Shown here in pieces: positions 41,389 to 51,437 of a stretch of DNA of 64,000 nt. How positions within the stretch are numbered: the first letter of the stretch is position 1; each line of letters opens with the position of its first letter. The stretch spans positions 3,735,501-3,799,500 of the forward strand of contig NZ_UFSM01000001.1 of NCBI RefSeq assembly GCF_900445235.1, given 5' to 3'. The translations under genes and the position numbers were made by a program. This DNA is from Aminobacter aminovorans (GTDB lineage: Bacteria; Pseudomonadota; Alphaproteobacteria; Rhizobiales; Rhizobiaceae). The notes beneath the pieces are model-generated. The model worked only from the letters and a program-made list of their open reading frames with translations. It searched no databases and was not told where the DNA came from.

Positions 41389-41764
41389 AAGCATTACCTC
41401 AATAATATTCAAACAATCACAATGTCATTCGCCATGGCACGTCATTCGGATCAATCGAGAATTTACGGGCGTGGGCGAGACCGGGCATGAAGCATCGTCC
41501 CATGATCGGCCAAACATGATGCTCCCTGCAACAGCCAATCGCCTTCAGCGGCCTCGTCGGTCATCCAGGCGGGAAACCTAAGCCCGCGAACGCGATACAC
41601 GAGGATTGACGGCGACGCACCGTCCAGGGGTGAGGCTGTTCGCGGCTTGCTCGCCCGCGACCTCGAGTTCACCGACCCAGTCGATTCCGAGAAGCCCGGT
41701 CGATGCCGAGAAGCCCGGTTGATTCCGGGAAGAAAGAGAAGGTCTCGAGACGGCTCCGAGCCTG
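41389..41764. other. Intergenic region without a supported gene
   Basis: This stretch of 376 bases lies between the MAPEG gene and the small membrane-protein gene. A 69-codon open frame on the minus strand (41463-41672) has a partly protein-like end (LRFPAWMTDEAAEGDWLLQG) but no recognisable domain and no good start. It may be a remnant. A short tandem repeat is listed separately. Confidence 0.5.
41682..41730. repeat. 19-base tandem repeat, two and a half units
   Basis: CGATTCCGAGAAGCCCGGT (41682) is followed by CGATGCCGAGAAGCCCGGT (41701) and by a partial, diverged unit TGATTCCGGGAAG. It lies in the gap upstream of the MAPEG gene and has no gene of its own. Confidence 0.8.
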
Positions 41765-42340
41765 TCAGCCAGCCCTGTGGCTTCCGATATCGGCTGAATC
41801 TGATCGGTTGCGCCTCGCCGCCAGGGCAAAGGCTGCGATGACGACAACCGGTACCGCCAGAAGCGCGAACTTCGTCACGACCAGCGCAGAGGCCAGAGAC
41901 ATCGATTTCGCCCCGGCTGACGGCGGGTCGGACAGGATGCGCGCGACGACGATGTTCTGGGCATAGTCTGATATCGTGTAGGGCAGCACCAAGGTCAAAG
42001 CCGTGACCGAGCGCATGGTCTCTGACAGGGCTGCGAAGCGCGGCAGATGCTCGCCTGATTTCAGGACGAGACTGACCAGCGTCAGCGACAGCAATGCCGG
42101 AAAGACCAGGTCGAAGGTCAGGTAGTGCCAGACCAGAATGATCTCGGCGCCCGGCCGCCCCAAAGCCGCGACCCAGGCAAAGGCTTCGCTTTCCGAGAAA
42201 CCCAGAAAACGCAGATCGAGCGACGGCAAGCCGCCGCTCAGGCTGCGGAAATAGAAGAATTCCAGCATCGTCATGGCGGCAAAGACCGCCGCCGTGACGA
42301 CACCCAGCGCGGCGGCGTGGCGCCGCAGCCGAAGGACCAT
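41765..42340 (-). CDS. Hypothetical four-span membrane protein
   Basis: A 191-residue protein with four predicted transmembrane helices at about residues 10-30, 62-92, 108-125 and 152-172. Between them are polar stretches DLRFLGFSESEAFAWVAALG and PYTISDYAQNIVVARILSDP. I do not recognise the family. The ATG start lies 5 bases after the guaB stop codon on the same strand, so it may be read through from guaB. Nothing in the sequence points to a substrate or partner. Confidence 0.72.
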   Translation of the reverse strand: MVLRLRRHAAALGVVTAAVFAAMTMLEFFYFRSLSGGLPSLDLRFLGFSESEAFAWVAALGRPGAEIILVWHYLTFDLVFPALLSLTLVSLVLKSGEHLPRFAALSETMRSVTALTLVLPYTISDYAQNIVVARILSDPPSAGAKSMSLASALVVTKFALLAVPVVVIAAFALAARRNRSDSADIGSHRAG

Positions 42341-42344
42341 CAAA

Positions 42345-43916
<1,572 letters not shown>

Positions 43917-43990
43917 TCAGGATTGGCGGTGGCTGGTACCACGTCTTCGAAGCGATGAAAAGCGCATGATGACGGCCAATTGCACGCCGC

Positions 43991-44128
43991 GCAGATCGGC
44001 CGGCTCGTGCCCTGCACGACAAATATGGCGACAAGGATGAAACCGACTTCCTGTCTACACACCCGGCGACACCGGAACGCATCGCCGAGACCTTGCGTTG
44101 TGCCCGCCAGGTCGGCGCCTCGAAGTAG
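43991..44128 (+). pseudogene. C-terminal remnant of an M48-type zinc metalloprotease gene
   Basis: The frame ending at TAG 44126 reads ALHDKYGDKDETDFLSTHPA then TPERIAETLRCARQVGASK. The stretch FLSTHPATPERI is the hallmark C-terminal motif of M48 peptidases. Upstream there is no HExxH motif, signal peptide or start codon in frame, so only the last ~45 residues remain. The rest of the gap between guaB and the following MFS gene (43848-44250) shows nothing else. It is either a decayed gene or a cut left by rearrangement. Confidence 0.6.
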
Positions 44129-44250
44129 CTGGCCCTGAAATGCAAAGGGTGCTGGCTGCGGACATATCAAGGCATCCGTGATAACGCTCGATTGCGGTCG
44201 AACCAGCGACCGCCCTGCGTCTGACTTCCTGCCCCCCGGACTTGCCCCGC

Positions 44251-45660
44251 GTGAACAGAACCACCCCGCTGATCCTTGCCGTCGCCCTGTTCATGGAGAA
44301 CATGGACTCGACGGTCATCGCAACGTCCCTGCCGGCGATCGCCACAGACATCGGCACGAGCCCGATCGCGCTCAAGCTGGCGCTGACGGCCTATCTCGTC
44401 TCGCTCGCCATCTTCATCCCGATCAGCGCCTGGATGGCCGATCGCTTCGGCGCCAAGCTGGTCTTCCGCGTCGCCATCGGCGTGTTCATGCTGGGCTCGG
44501 TCGCCTGTGCGCTGTCCAATTCGCTCGGCGCCTTCGTGCTGGCGCGCTTCCTGCAGGGCATGGGCGGATCGATGATGACGCCGGTGGCGCGCCTGGTGCT
44601 GGTGCGCACAACTGAGAAGAGCGGGCTGGTGTCGGCCATGGCGACGCTGACCATCCCTGCCCTCATTGGCCCGCTGATCGGCCCGCCGGTCGGCGGCTTC
44701 ATCACCACCTTCTTTGCCTGGCACTGGATCTTCCTGATCAACATTCCGATCGGCGCGATCGGGATCTGGCTGTCGGGACGGTTCCTGCCCGAAATTCCAC
44801 CCGAGCCGACGCGACCGCTTGACGTGCCCGGCTTCTTCCTGTCGGCGATAGCAGCGTCCGGCATCGTCTTCGGCCTGTCGGTCGTCAGCCTGCCGGCCTT
44901 GCCACCGGTCGTGGGTGCGGTGACCATCGGCATCGGCGTGATCAGCGCCCTGCTCTACATCAGGCATGCCAGGCGCGCAGCGCACCCGCTGCTGCAGCTC
45001 AAGCTTTTCTCCAATCCGGTTTTCAGGACGGCGATCGCCGGCGGATCGCTGTTCCGCATCGGCGTCGGCGCAACGCCGTTCCTCTTGCCGCTGCTGTTCC
45101 AGCTCGGCTTCGGGCTCACGCCGTTTCAGTCCGGCATGATCACCTTCGCCACCGCTGCGGGCGCGCTGTCGATGAAGTTCGTGGCGCCGCGCATCCTGCG
45201 CACTGTCGGCTTCCGCACCGTGCTTCTCGTGGCGGCGGGCGGCTCGGCTTGCCTGATCGCCGCCAACGGCTTTTTCACGGCCGAGACGCCTTACCTGGTG
45301 ATCCTGTCGGTGCTGTTCCTCGCCGGCTTCCTGCGCTCGATGTTCTTCACCTCCACCAACGCTCTGGTGTTCGCCGATATCGAGCCGGCGCAGAGCGGCC
45401 AGGCAACGTCGATCTCGGCGGCGGCCCAGCAAATCACAGTCGCACTCGGCGTCGCCGTCGGCGGCGGCGCACTGGAGATGTGGAGCGTATTTACTGGCCA
45501 GGCCATCGGCGGCGCGGGCTTTACCTTCGCCTTCCTCGTCATCGCCGTGATCACTGCACTGCCGATCCTGCTGTTTGCGCGGATGGCGCCCGATGCCGGC
45601 AGGACGATCTCCGGCCATGGCGGGCCCGAGCGGACCGCCGAGGAGCCGCAGCAGCTATGA
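44251..45660 (+). CDS. MFS transporter, drug:H+ antiporter-2 (EmrB/QacA) type
   Basis: A protein of about 469 residues with 13-14 predicted transmembrane helices. [20 protein letters not shown] (helix 1, the DHA2 D-T-x-V-x-x-x-L-P motif), [18 protein letters not shown] (loop 2-3) and [20 protein letters not shown] (helix 4/5) mark it as a DHA2-type multidrug exporter. Substrate not predictable. The GTG used has GGA at about 10 bases; a TTG nine bases upstream is possible. Its end overlaps the end of the convergent rlmE gene. Confidence 0.88.
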   Translation: MNRTTPLILAVALFMENMDSTVIATSLPAIATDIGTSPIALKLALTAYLVSLAIFIPISAWMADRFGAKLVFRVAIGVFMLGSVACALSNSLGAFVLARFLQGMGGSMMTPVARLVLVRTTEKSGLVSAMATLTIPALIGPLIGPPVGGFITTFFAWHWIFLINIPIGAIGIWLSGRFLPEIPPEPTRPLDVPGFFLSAIAASGIVFGLSVVSLPALPPVVGAVTIGIGVISALLYIRHARRAAHPLLQLKLFSNPVFRTAIAGGSLFRIGVGATPFLLPLLFQLGFGLTPFQSGMITFATAAGALSMKFVAPRILRTVGFRTVLLVAAGGSACLIAANGFFTAETPYLVILSVLFLAGFLRSMFFTSTNALVFADIEPAQSGQATSISAAAQQITVALGVAVGGGALEMWSVFTGQAIGGAGFTFAFLVIAVITALPILLFARMAPDAGRTISGHGGPERTAEEPQQL

Positions 45661-46377
45661 TGCGTCGGGGACTGCCCTGCCCTTGAAGTCCTTGGCGAGC
45701 AGATAGAGTTCGGCCGATTCGTCACGCGAGGCCGGCGGCTTGACGTGATGGACGGTGCGGAAATTCTGCTTGAGAAGGTTCAAAAGGTCGGCCTCGGTGC
45801 CGCCCTGGAAGGTCTTGGCCAGGAAATGACCACCCGGCTTGAGCACCGAGATGGCAAAATCCGCAGCGACCTCGCACAGATGCATGGTGCGGATGTGGTC
45901 GGTGCGGCGGTGACCTGTCGTCGGCGCCGCCATGTCGGAGAGCACGACGTCGGGTGCACCGCCAAGCGTCTCCGAAAGCCGCGCCGGCGCGTCGTCGTCC
46001 AGAAAATCCATCAGCAGCACGGGCGCGCCCGGCACGGCATCCATTTCGAGATAATCGATGCCGACGACATGCGGCTTCTCGGCGGTCGAGCCGGTGCGAG
46101 CCGCCGCCACCTGGCACCAGCCGCCGGGCGCAGCGCCCAGGTCGATGACCTTCATGCCGGGCTTGAGCAGATGATGCTTGTCGTCGATCTCGATCAGCTT
46201 GTAGGCGGCGCGGGATCGGTAGCCGTCAGCCTTTGAACGCTGCACATATGGGTCGTTCATGTGGCGCTCGAGCCAGCGGCGCGACGACTCCTTGAGGCCA
46301 CGCTTCTTCTTGATCTTGGTGCGCACCACGCGTGTCGCGCCTGCCGCCACCTCCGGCTTTGTCGGCTTCTTGGTCAT
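45655..46377 (-). CDS. rlmE: 23S rRNA (uridine-2552-2'-O)-methyltransferase
   Basis: A 240-residue FtsJ/RrmJ-type methyltransferase. The SAM site is [20 protein letters not shown]; the catalytic K-D-K-E tetrad is provided by [36 protein letters not shown] and [12 protein letters not shown]. The N-terminal ~50 residues are basic ([20 protein letters not shown]) and probably bind rRNA. The start ATG overlaps the stop codon of the ppx/gppA-type gene by four bases, so the two are translationally coupled. Its stop overlaps the 3' end of the convergent transporter gene. Confidence 0.95.
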   Translation of the reverse strand: MTKKPTKPEVAAGATRVVRTKIKKKRGLKESSRRWLERHMNDPYVQRSKADGYRSRAAYKLIEIDDKHHLLKPGMKVIDLGAAPGGWCQVAAARTGSTAEKPHVVGIDYLEMDAVPGAPVLLMDFLDDDAPARLSETLGGAPDVVLSDMAAPTTGHRRTDHIRTMHLCEVAADFAISVLKPGGHFLAKTFQGGTEADLLNLLKQNFRTVHHVKPPASRDESAELYLLAKDFKGRAVPDAS

Positions 46378-47726
46378 CTCAGCTGTCCGTTCCGCCAGTT
46401 GCGGCGCCACACGCCGTCGTCGGCCATCAATTCGCTCAATATGCCTTCGCGCAAGCCCCTGTCGGCGACGCGCAGCCTTTCCGACGGCCACACCGCCCGG
46501 ATCGCCTCGAGAATGGCGCAGCCGGCAAGCACGAGATCGGCCCGGTCGGCGCCGATGCAGGGATTTGCCACGCGCTGCTGGAAATCCCAGCCGAGCACCT
46601 TTTCGACCATGCGGTCGACGCTCAGTCCGTCCATCCACAGGCCGTCGACGCGGCGACGGTCGTAGCGGTCGAGTTCGAGATGCACGCCGGCAAGCGTGGT
46701 CACCGTGCCCGACGTTCCCAGCAGATGGAATTTGGGACCCGACACGACGTGGCTGAGCCGGTCGCGCCCATCGAACGAGCGCAGCCGCGTCGCGACATCC
46801 TCGACCATGGCGGCAAAAATCTCCCGCGTCACCGTGCGGCCGCCGAAACGCTCGGCGAGGGAAACCACGCCGACCGGCAGCGAGGTCCATGAGACGATGT
46901 GATTCGCCAGGCGCGGCGAGCGATGGCGCGAGACGTCGATCAGCGCGATCTCGGAGGAGCCGCCGCCGATGTCGAACAGGACGACGCCGTCGGTGTCGCG
47001 CTCGACCAGGGAACCGCAGCCGGACACGGCAAGCCGCGCCTCGGTCTGGCGGTCGATGATCTCGAGCTTGAGGCCCGCCTCACGCTCGACGCGGTCGATG
47101 AACTCCGCACCGTTTGCGGCCGTGCGGCAGGCTTCGGTGGCGATCAGCCGCGCATTCCTGATCTTGCGGTTGCGCAGCTTGTCGCTGCAGACCTTGAGCG
47201 CCTCGACCGCGCGGTCCATCGCCGGCTGGCCGAGACGCCCCGAGGCAGACAACCCCTCGCCCAGCCGCACGATGCGCGAGAAGGCATCGATGACGCGGAA
47301 CTGTCCGGGCCGGCCTGGCACGGCGACAAGCAGGCGGCAATTGTTGGTGCCGAGGTCGAGCGCGGCAAAGACCGGCAGCTCCGCGGTCGGCACGCGGCGC
47401 ACCTGCTCGGCCTGCTCCAGCTTCGGTGCAGGTTTTGCCGGCGGCATGTTCGGCTTCAGCTGTGCCGGCGGGATGGCGGTTTCAACCTGTCCGCCGCCGG
47501 CCACCGGCTGTAGGCCATCGCGGGCAAAAACCTTGCGGCCGCGCCGGCGCTTGCGCCTTTTCCTGGTCTTTGTCTTGTGTTGCGCAGCGTCCCCTTGGCC
47601 GTGACCGTTGACCGGTCGTGCGGCGGCCTGACGGCCCTTTTGAGATCGGCCAGCGCTGTGACGCGACGGCCCATCCCCGGAGACACCCGCATCCGACGCG
47701 TCAGCGCCGGGCTCGCGGTCCTTCAC
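46374..47726 (-). CDS. Ppx/GppA family exopolyphosphatase/pppGpp phosphatase
   Basis: A 450-residue protein. About 115 N-terminal residues are basic and low-complexity ([17 protein letters not shown]), an extension not found in enterobacterial GppA. The actin-like phosphatase domain follows: [53 protein letters not shown] and [13 protein letters not shown]. It could hydrolyse polyphosphate or pppGpp; the short C-terminus without an HD domain is the rhizobial type. The GTG start has AGGAAG behind it. It forms a unit with rlmE. Confidence 0.9.
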   Translation of the reverse strand: MKDREPGADASDAGVSGDGPSRHSAGRSQKGRQAAARPVNGHGQGDAAQHKTKTRKRRKRRRGRKVFARDGLQPVAGGGQVETAIPPAQLKPNMPPAKPAPKLEQAEQVRRVPTAELPVFAALDLGTNNCRLLVAVPGRPGQFRVIDAFSRIVRLGEGLSASGRLGQPAMDRAVEALKVCSDKLRNRKIRNARLIATEACRTAANGAEFIDRVEREAGLKLEIIDRQTEARLAVSGCGSLVERDTDGVVLFDIGGGSSEIALIDVSRHRSPRLANHIVSWTSLPVGVVSLAERFGGRTVTREIFAAMVEDVATRLRSFDGRDRLSHVVSGPKFHLLGTSGTVTTLAGVHLELDRYDRRRVDGLWMDGLSVDRMVEKVLGWDFQQRVANPCIGADRADLVLAGCAILEAIRAVWPSERLRVADRGLREGILSELMADDGVWRRNWRNGQLR

Positions 47727-48020
47727 CTTGCAACTTCCTTCTGGCGCCGCGCGAACCTTTCGGACGCTGCACGCGCATCTCATCTTGTGTTGAAACCAGA
47801 CTATCAGCGCGCGCGCGGATCACCAAGGCCGCCTGCGTCGAAATTTGCCCTCGCCTTGCCCGGGCAGCACGGGGCTTCCGCACGGAACCCCCCGGTTCGG
47901 GTTGAATAGCCGGCTTTGATGGGGCAAAGCTGGAACCCCACCCGGTCGTGCGAGCGGACGCATAGCCACAAAACGAGGTATCGAAACGCCAGACCGAAAG
48001 GAGCAGGCAAGCGCAGCCGC

Positions 48021-48965
48021 ATGAGAATCAAGGACCTAATCTGGCCCGTCATCGGGCTCGGCGCCGTCGCCGTTTCCGCCTGGCTGCTCTACAATGAGTG
48101 GCGTGAAATCTCCCTCGACGACGTCTGGAGCGGCCTTGTCGCCATCCCTCTGCATGGCTGGATCCTGTCGGCACTGAGCTCCGTCGTCGCTTATGCCGCC
48201 CTTGCCGGCTATGACCACATCGCCCTTCTGCACCTGCGCAAACGCGTGTCGTGGTTCTTCGTCACCGCCTGCTCCTTCACCACCTATGCGCTGTCGCACA
48301 ATATCGGCGGCTCGGTGTTTTCGGGCGCCGTCATCCGCTATCGCGCCTATGCCAGCAAGGGGCTGAGCGGCCAGGACGTCGGCGTCCTCGTCGGCATCTG
48401 CTGGTTCACTTTCGTGCTGTCGAGCGTCTTTGTCGGCGCCGTGGTGATTCTGCTCGAGCCCGGCCTGCTCGACCGCTACACCGAAGGCAGTCATGAAGGC
48501 TGGTGGATCGCGCTCGGCATTGCCATGCTCGCCTCGGTCGCGGCTTACGTTTTTGGCAGCTGGCTGCATCTCAAGCCGCTCGCCATCCGCAGCTTCCGCC
48601 TCTATTACCCCTCCCTGCCGATCGTCGCGCGCCAGCTGATCATCGGCCCGCTGGAAATCCTGGCAGCGGCTGCGATCATCTATTTCGCCCTGCCCACTGA
48701 GAACAATCCCGGCTACCTGATCGTGCTCGGCATTTTCCTGGTCTCGTTTGCGGTGGCGCAGGCCTCGCATGCGCCGGGCGGCCTCGGCGTTCTCGAAGTG
48801 GTGTTCCTCACCGGCCTGCCGGAAATGGACCCGGCAACCGTGCTGGCCGCCCTGCTGGTTTTCCGCCTGTTTTATCTCATCATTCCGCTCATCCTCGGCA
48901 TCGTCGCCGTGCTTGCCTTCGAGCATTCGCAGTTCGGACGCAGCGGCAACACGGACAAGCGCTGA
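48021..48965 (+). CDS. Lysylphosphatidylglycerol synthase-like / UPF0104 membrane protein
   Basis: A 314-residue protein with about eight transmembrane helices, of the LPG_synthase_TM (PF03706) type. Characteristic parts are SFTTYALSHNIGGSVFSGAV, IRYRAYASKGLSGQDVGVLV and QASHAPGGLGVLEVVFLTGL. It has only the membrane (flippase-like) half, without the soluble aminoacyl-transferase half of MprF, so lipid transport or an unknown role is more likely than lysyl-lipid synthesis. The start ATG (MRIKDLIWPV) is where homology begins. It is divergent from the ppx/gppA-type gene; the 294 bases between hold no gene. Confidence 0.85.
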   Translation: MRIKDLIWPVIGLGAVAVSAWLLYNEWREISLDDVWSGLVAIPLHGWILSALSSVVAYAALAGYDHIALLHLRKRVSWFFVTACSFTTYALSHNIGGSVFSGAVIRYRAYASKGLSGQDVGVLVGICWFTFVLSSVFVGAVVILLEPGLLDRYTEGSHEGWWIALGIAMLASVAAYVFGSWLHLKPLAIRSFRLYYPSLPIVARQLIIGPLEILAAAAIIYFALPTENNPGYLIVLGIFLVSFAVAQASHAPGGLGVLEVVFLTGLPEMDPATVLAALLVFRLFYLIIPLILGIVAVLAFEHSQFGRSGNTDKR

Positions 48966-49074
48966 AATGCGAAATTGCCGCCGCCTGTGGGGTTGACTAT
49001 TTCCCGGCGGCGGCTAAAAGGCGCGCACCGGCGGCGTTGAACAAGCGTCGCGGCCGACACCAGATCGGCCTTGC

Positions 49075-49148
49075 TGGGGAATAGGTTAACGGTAGACCCA
49101 CGGACTCTGACTCCGTTAGTCCTGGTTCGAATCCAGGTTCCCCAGCCA
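49075..49148 (+). tRNA. tRNA-Gln (anticodon CTG)
   Basis: The 74-base gene starts TGGGGAA and ends TTCCCCA-G-CCA, a perfect acceptor stem with encoded CCA. The anticodon stem CGGA/TCCG holds the loop CTCTGAC, giving anticodon CTG (codon CAG). The T-loop TTCGAAT is intact. The HNH endonuclease gene begins about 110 bases after the CCA end. Confidence 0.95.
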
Positions 49149-49257
49149 AATTTTCTCGCCCTTGAGAGACACTCACTCAGGCTCTTTCGCAGCACTAAGA
49201 CACCTGGTAGCAAGTCCAGGAGAGCCCGGTTTTCCAGCGAAAGAGTACGTCCATCCG

Positions 49258-50193
49258 ATGGCGAAGGCCATTTTGACCATCAAGGCCGAGTCGTCCTACA
49301 AGGACCTGCCGGAGCAGCATTATCATTTCCCGCGCACCTATCTGCGTCAGGTCGAAGCCGCGCGTGGGGACTGGATCGTCTATTATGAACCGAGGCGTCC
49401 GAGCGGCGATCTGATGAAGGCCGGCGGCAGGCAGGCTTATTTCGCGACGGCCCGAATTGCCGACATCATTACGGACAGCTCGAGGCCCGATCACTTCTAC
49501 GCGCTGATCGAGGACTTCCTGCCTTTCGATCATGCCGTCCCGTTCAAAGAGGCTGACGACTATTTTGGGCACGGCCTGCGCAAGGCGGACGGCTCGACGA
49601 ACAAGGGAGCGTTCGGTCGTGCTGTCCGAAACATCTCCGACTCCGAGTATGACCTGATCCTCACTTCCGGCTTCGCGCATGTCCTTGGGAAACGCGACCG
49701 CGAGAGGCCGACGCCGGATCCGGTCGAGGAGGCGCGTATCGGATTTGGCGACAATCCGCAGGCCCCCTATGAAATCGACAGTGTCGAGCGTCGGATCATC
49801 GCCCAGGTCGTGCAGCGCCCCTTCCGGGATCGGGCGTTCTCCGCGGCGATCAAGACCGCCTACCATGACACCTGCGGCGTCACCGGCCTCAAGCTGATCA
49901 ACGGCGGAGGGCGCTCCGAAGTGCAAGCGGCTCATATTCGTCCGGTGGCCGATGGCGGCCCCGACAGTGTGCGAAACGGGCTCGCACTCTCCGGCACCGT
50001 GCACTGGATGTTCGACCGTGGCCTGATCTCGGTCGATGACGACTACAGCCTGCTCATTGCCGGCAGCGGCGTGCCCGACACCATAACCCGACTTGTCAAT
50101 CCGGAGCGGCGGCTGCTCGTCCCGGCGAGGCTGGATGAGCGACCGCATTCACAGTTCCTGCGGTATCATCGCGAGCAGGTTTTCAAGGGGTGA
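49258..50193 (+). CDS. HNH endonuclease domain protein
   Basis: A 311-residue protein. The N-terminal ~200 residues include FPRTYLRQVEAARGDWIVYY, EPRRPSGDLMKAGGRQAYFA and a PUA/EVE-like look (inference). The C-terminal HNH module is DTCGVTGLKLINGGGRSEVQ then AAHIRPVADGGPDSVRNGLA and LSGTVHWMFDRGLISVDDDY, with the H-N-H positions (AAHI, RNGLA, HWMFD) present. Such proteins are seen as solitary restriction-like nucleases, often modification-dependent. It has no methylase or partner gene nearby and sits right after a tRNA gene, a usual target of mobile DNA. The start MAKAILTIKA is preceded by CGAAAGAG. Confidence 0.82.
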   Translation: MAKAILTIKAESSYKDLPEQHYHFPRTYLRQVEAARGDWIVYYEPRRPSGDLMKAGGRQAYFATARIADIITDSSRPDHFYALIEDFLPFDHAVPFKEADDYFGHGLRKADGSTNKGAFGRAVRNISDSEYDLILTSGFAHVLGKRDRERPTPDPVEEARIGFGDNPQAPYEIDSVERRIIAQVVQRPFRDRAFSAAIKTAYHDTCGVTGLKLINGGGRSEVQAAHIRPVADGGPDSVRNGLALSGTVHWMFDRGLISVDDDYSLLIAGSGVPDTITRLVNPERRLLVPARLDERPHSQFLRYHREQVFKG

Positions 50194-50198
50194 GGTAA

Positions 50199-50213
50199 CG
50201 GACATTATGTCCG
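50199..50213. promoter_or_regulatory. Perfect 15-base palindrome after the HNH gene
   Basis: CGGACATTATGTCCG has two 7-base arms around one base and begins five bases after the HNH stop codon. It is too short for a terminator and looks like a protein-binding or recognition site. The rest of the gap to the GlxA-type gene (to 50351) has nothing obvious. Confidence 0.45.
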
Positions 50214-50351
50214 CGCGCCCATAGAGTTCGACTGACGGCGCTGGCGGGCTGTATGGGGGCACCCCACGCGCCGTAGTGCAGAACATCGTATCGACCACTG
50301 CCAGCCTTGCTGGCTCTGCCCCACGCCCAGCGCATCGCCCTGCCCCTGCCC

Positions 50352-51404
50352 TCACCGTGCGCGCAGCACGCTCGGCAGGATGCCGAAATGTTCCTTGAAG
50401 CTTTTCGAGAAGTAGGACGCCGAGTCGAAGCCGCAGGCGATGGCGATGTCGGTTACCGACATATCGGTCATTTCGATGAGCTGGCGGGCGCGGCGAAGCT
50501 TGAGTGTCAGATAATGCTGCCGTGGCGTGGTCGACAAATGGCGCTCGAACAGGCGTTCGATCTGGCGCCGCGACAACGAAACCTCTTGGGCGATCGCCTG
50601 GAGCGACAAAGGCTCCTCGATGTTCCTCCCCATCAATTGCAGGATACGTGACAGCTTCTTGCCGGCGCTGCCGAAGCGCAATCCGGGCAGCAGCGACTGG
50701 GCGCTCGCACCGTCGCGCCAGCGATCAGCCGCGAGATGCTGGCAGATCTGGCGCACCAGCTCGATCTCGCAATGCTGCCCCACCAGTTCCATCGCGAGGT
50801 CGAAGGCGGCGAACTCACCGGCGCAGGTGACGATGGAGCCATCGCGGACGAACAGCGCGTCGGCGATGGACAGGCCATAGAAGGTCTCGTGCAGCGCCGC
50901 CATCTTGCCCCAGTGGATGGTGCAGCGGGCCCCATCCAGCAGCTTCGCGTCGGCGAGCAGCCAGGTTGCGGTGCCCAATGCATAAATCGGAACGGCGGCG
51001 CGGTGGATGCGGCGCAGGAAGCTGCGCAGCTCGCTCGTGCTGCGGTGCTCGACGCCGTCTCCGGCGCAGACCAGCACGGCCGTGTGGCCGCAGGTGGTGA
51101 CTGCCGCCTCCTCGGCAAAGACGTTGCCCGCGACCTCCAGCGCCATGCCGCTGGCGCTGGCGACCGAATGGCCGTCGAGGCTCGTCAGCTGCCATCGAAA
51201 CAGGCTTTTGCCCGACAATGAATTGGCGAGCCTGAGCGGCTCGATCATCGATGCCAGGCAGAGTTGGGAGAAACCGGGCAGGAGCAGGATGTGGAAGCTC
51301 GATACGACCGCATCCGATGCCGTGGGCAAACAGGAGGAGAGCGCCCGACCGGCAAGGGGCCGGTCTTCCAGGTCAAACGACATGGGCCTGTGAGCTATGT
51401 TCAC
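50352..51404 (-). CDS. GlxA family transcriptional regulator (DJ-1/PfpI + AraC)
   Basis: A 350-residue regulator with an N-terminal DJ-1/PfpI-like domain (FHILLLPGFSQLCLASMIEP) and a C-terminal AraC helix-turn-helix: EEPLSLQAIAQEVSLSRRQI, ERLFERHLSTTP, then TDIAIACGFDSASYFSKSFK. The PfpI domain lacks the nucleophile elbow of active peptidases and is a sensor. GlxA-type proteins of this kind (GbdR, CdhR, ArgR) often control quaternary-amine or carnitine catabolism. It starts with GTG behind GGAGGAGAG, 33 bases after the aminomethyltransferase gene, so it is in that operon. Confidence 0.92.
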   Translation of the reverse strand: MNIAHRPMSFDLEDRPLAGRALSSCLPTASDAVVSSFHILLLPGFSQLCLASMIEPLRLANSLSGKSLFRWQLTSLDGHSVASASGMALEVAGNVFAEEAAVTTCGHTAVLVCAGDGVEHRSTSELRSFLRRIHRAAVPIYALGTATWLLADAKLLDGARCTIHWGKMAALHETFYGLSIADALFVRDGSIVTCAGEFAAFDLAMELVGQHCEIELVRQICQHLAADRWRDGASAQSLLPGLRFGSAGKKLSRILQLMGRNIEEPLSLQAIAQEVSLSRRQIERLFERHLSTTPRQHYLTLKLRRARQLIEMTDMSVTDIAIACGFDSASYFSKSFKEHFGILPSVLRAR

Positions 51405-51437
51405 GTCGCTCTCCTCCGTGGCCTGGGTGTGCCGTTG

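Noticed and set aside
41463..41672. 69-codon minus-strand frame as a gene
   Set aside because: Its end looks protein-like, but there is no start signal or family; mentioned only as a possible remnant.
45655..46890. 411-residue version of RlmE
   Set aside because: The upstream 170 codons are out-of-frame shadow of the ppx/gppA-type gene; the ATGA overlap fixes the start at 46377.
49195..50148. 317-codon minus-strand frame opposite the HNH gene
   Set aside because: The plus strand carries a clear HNH domain; the antisense frame has no domain.
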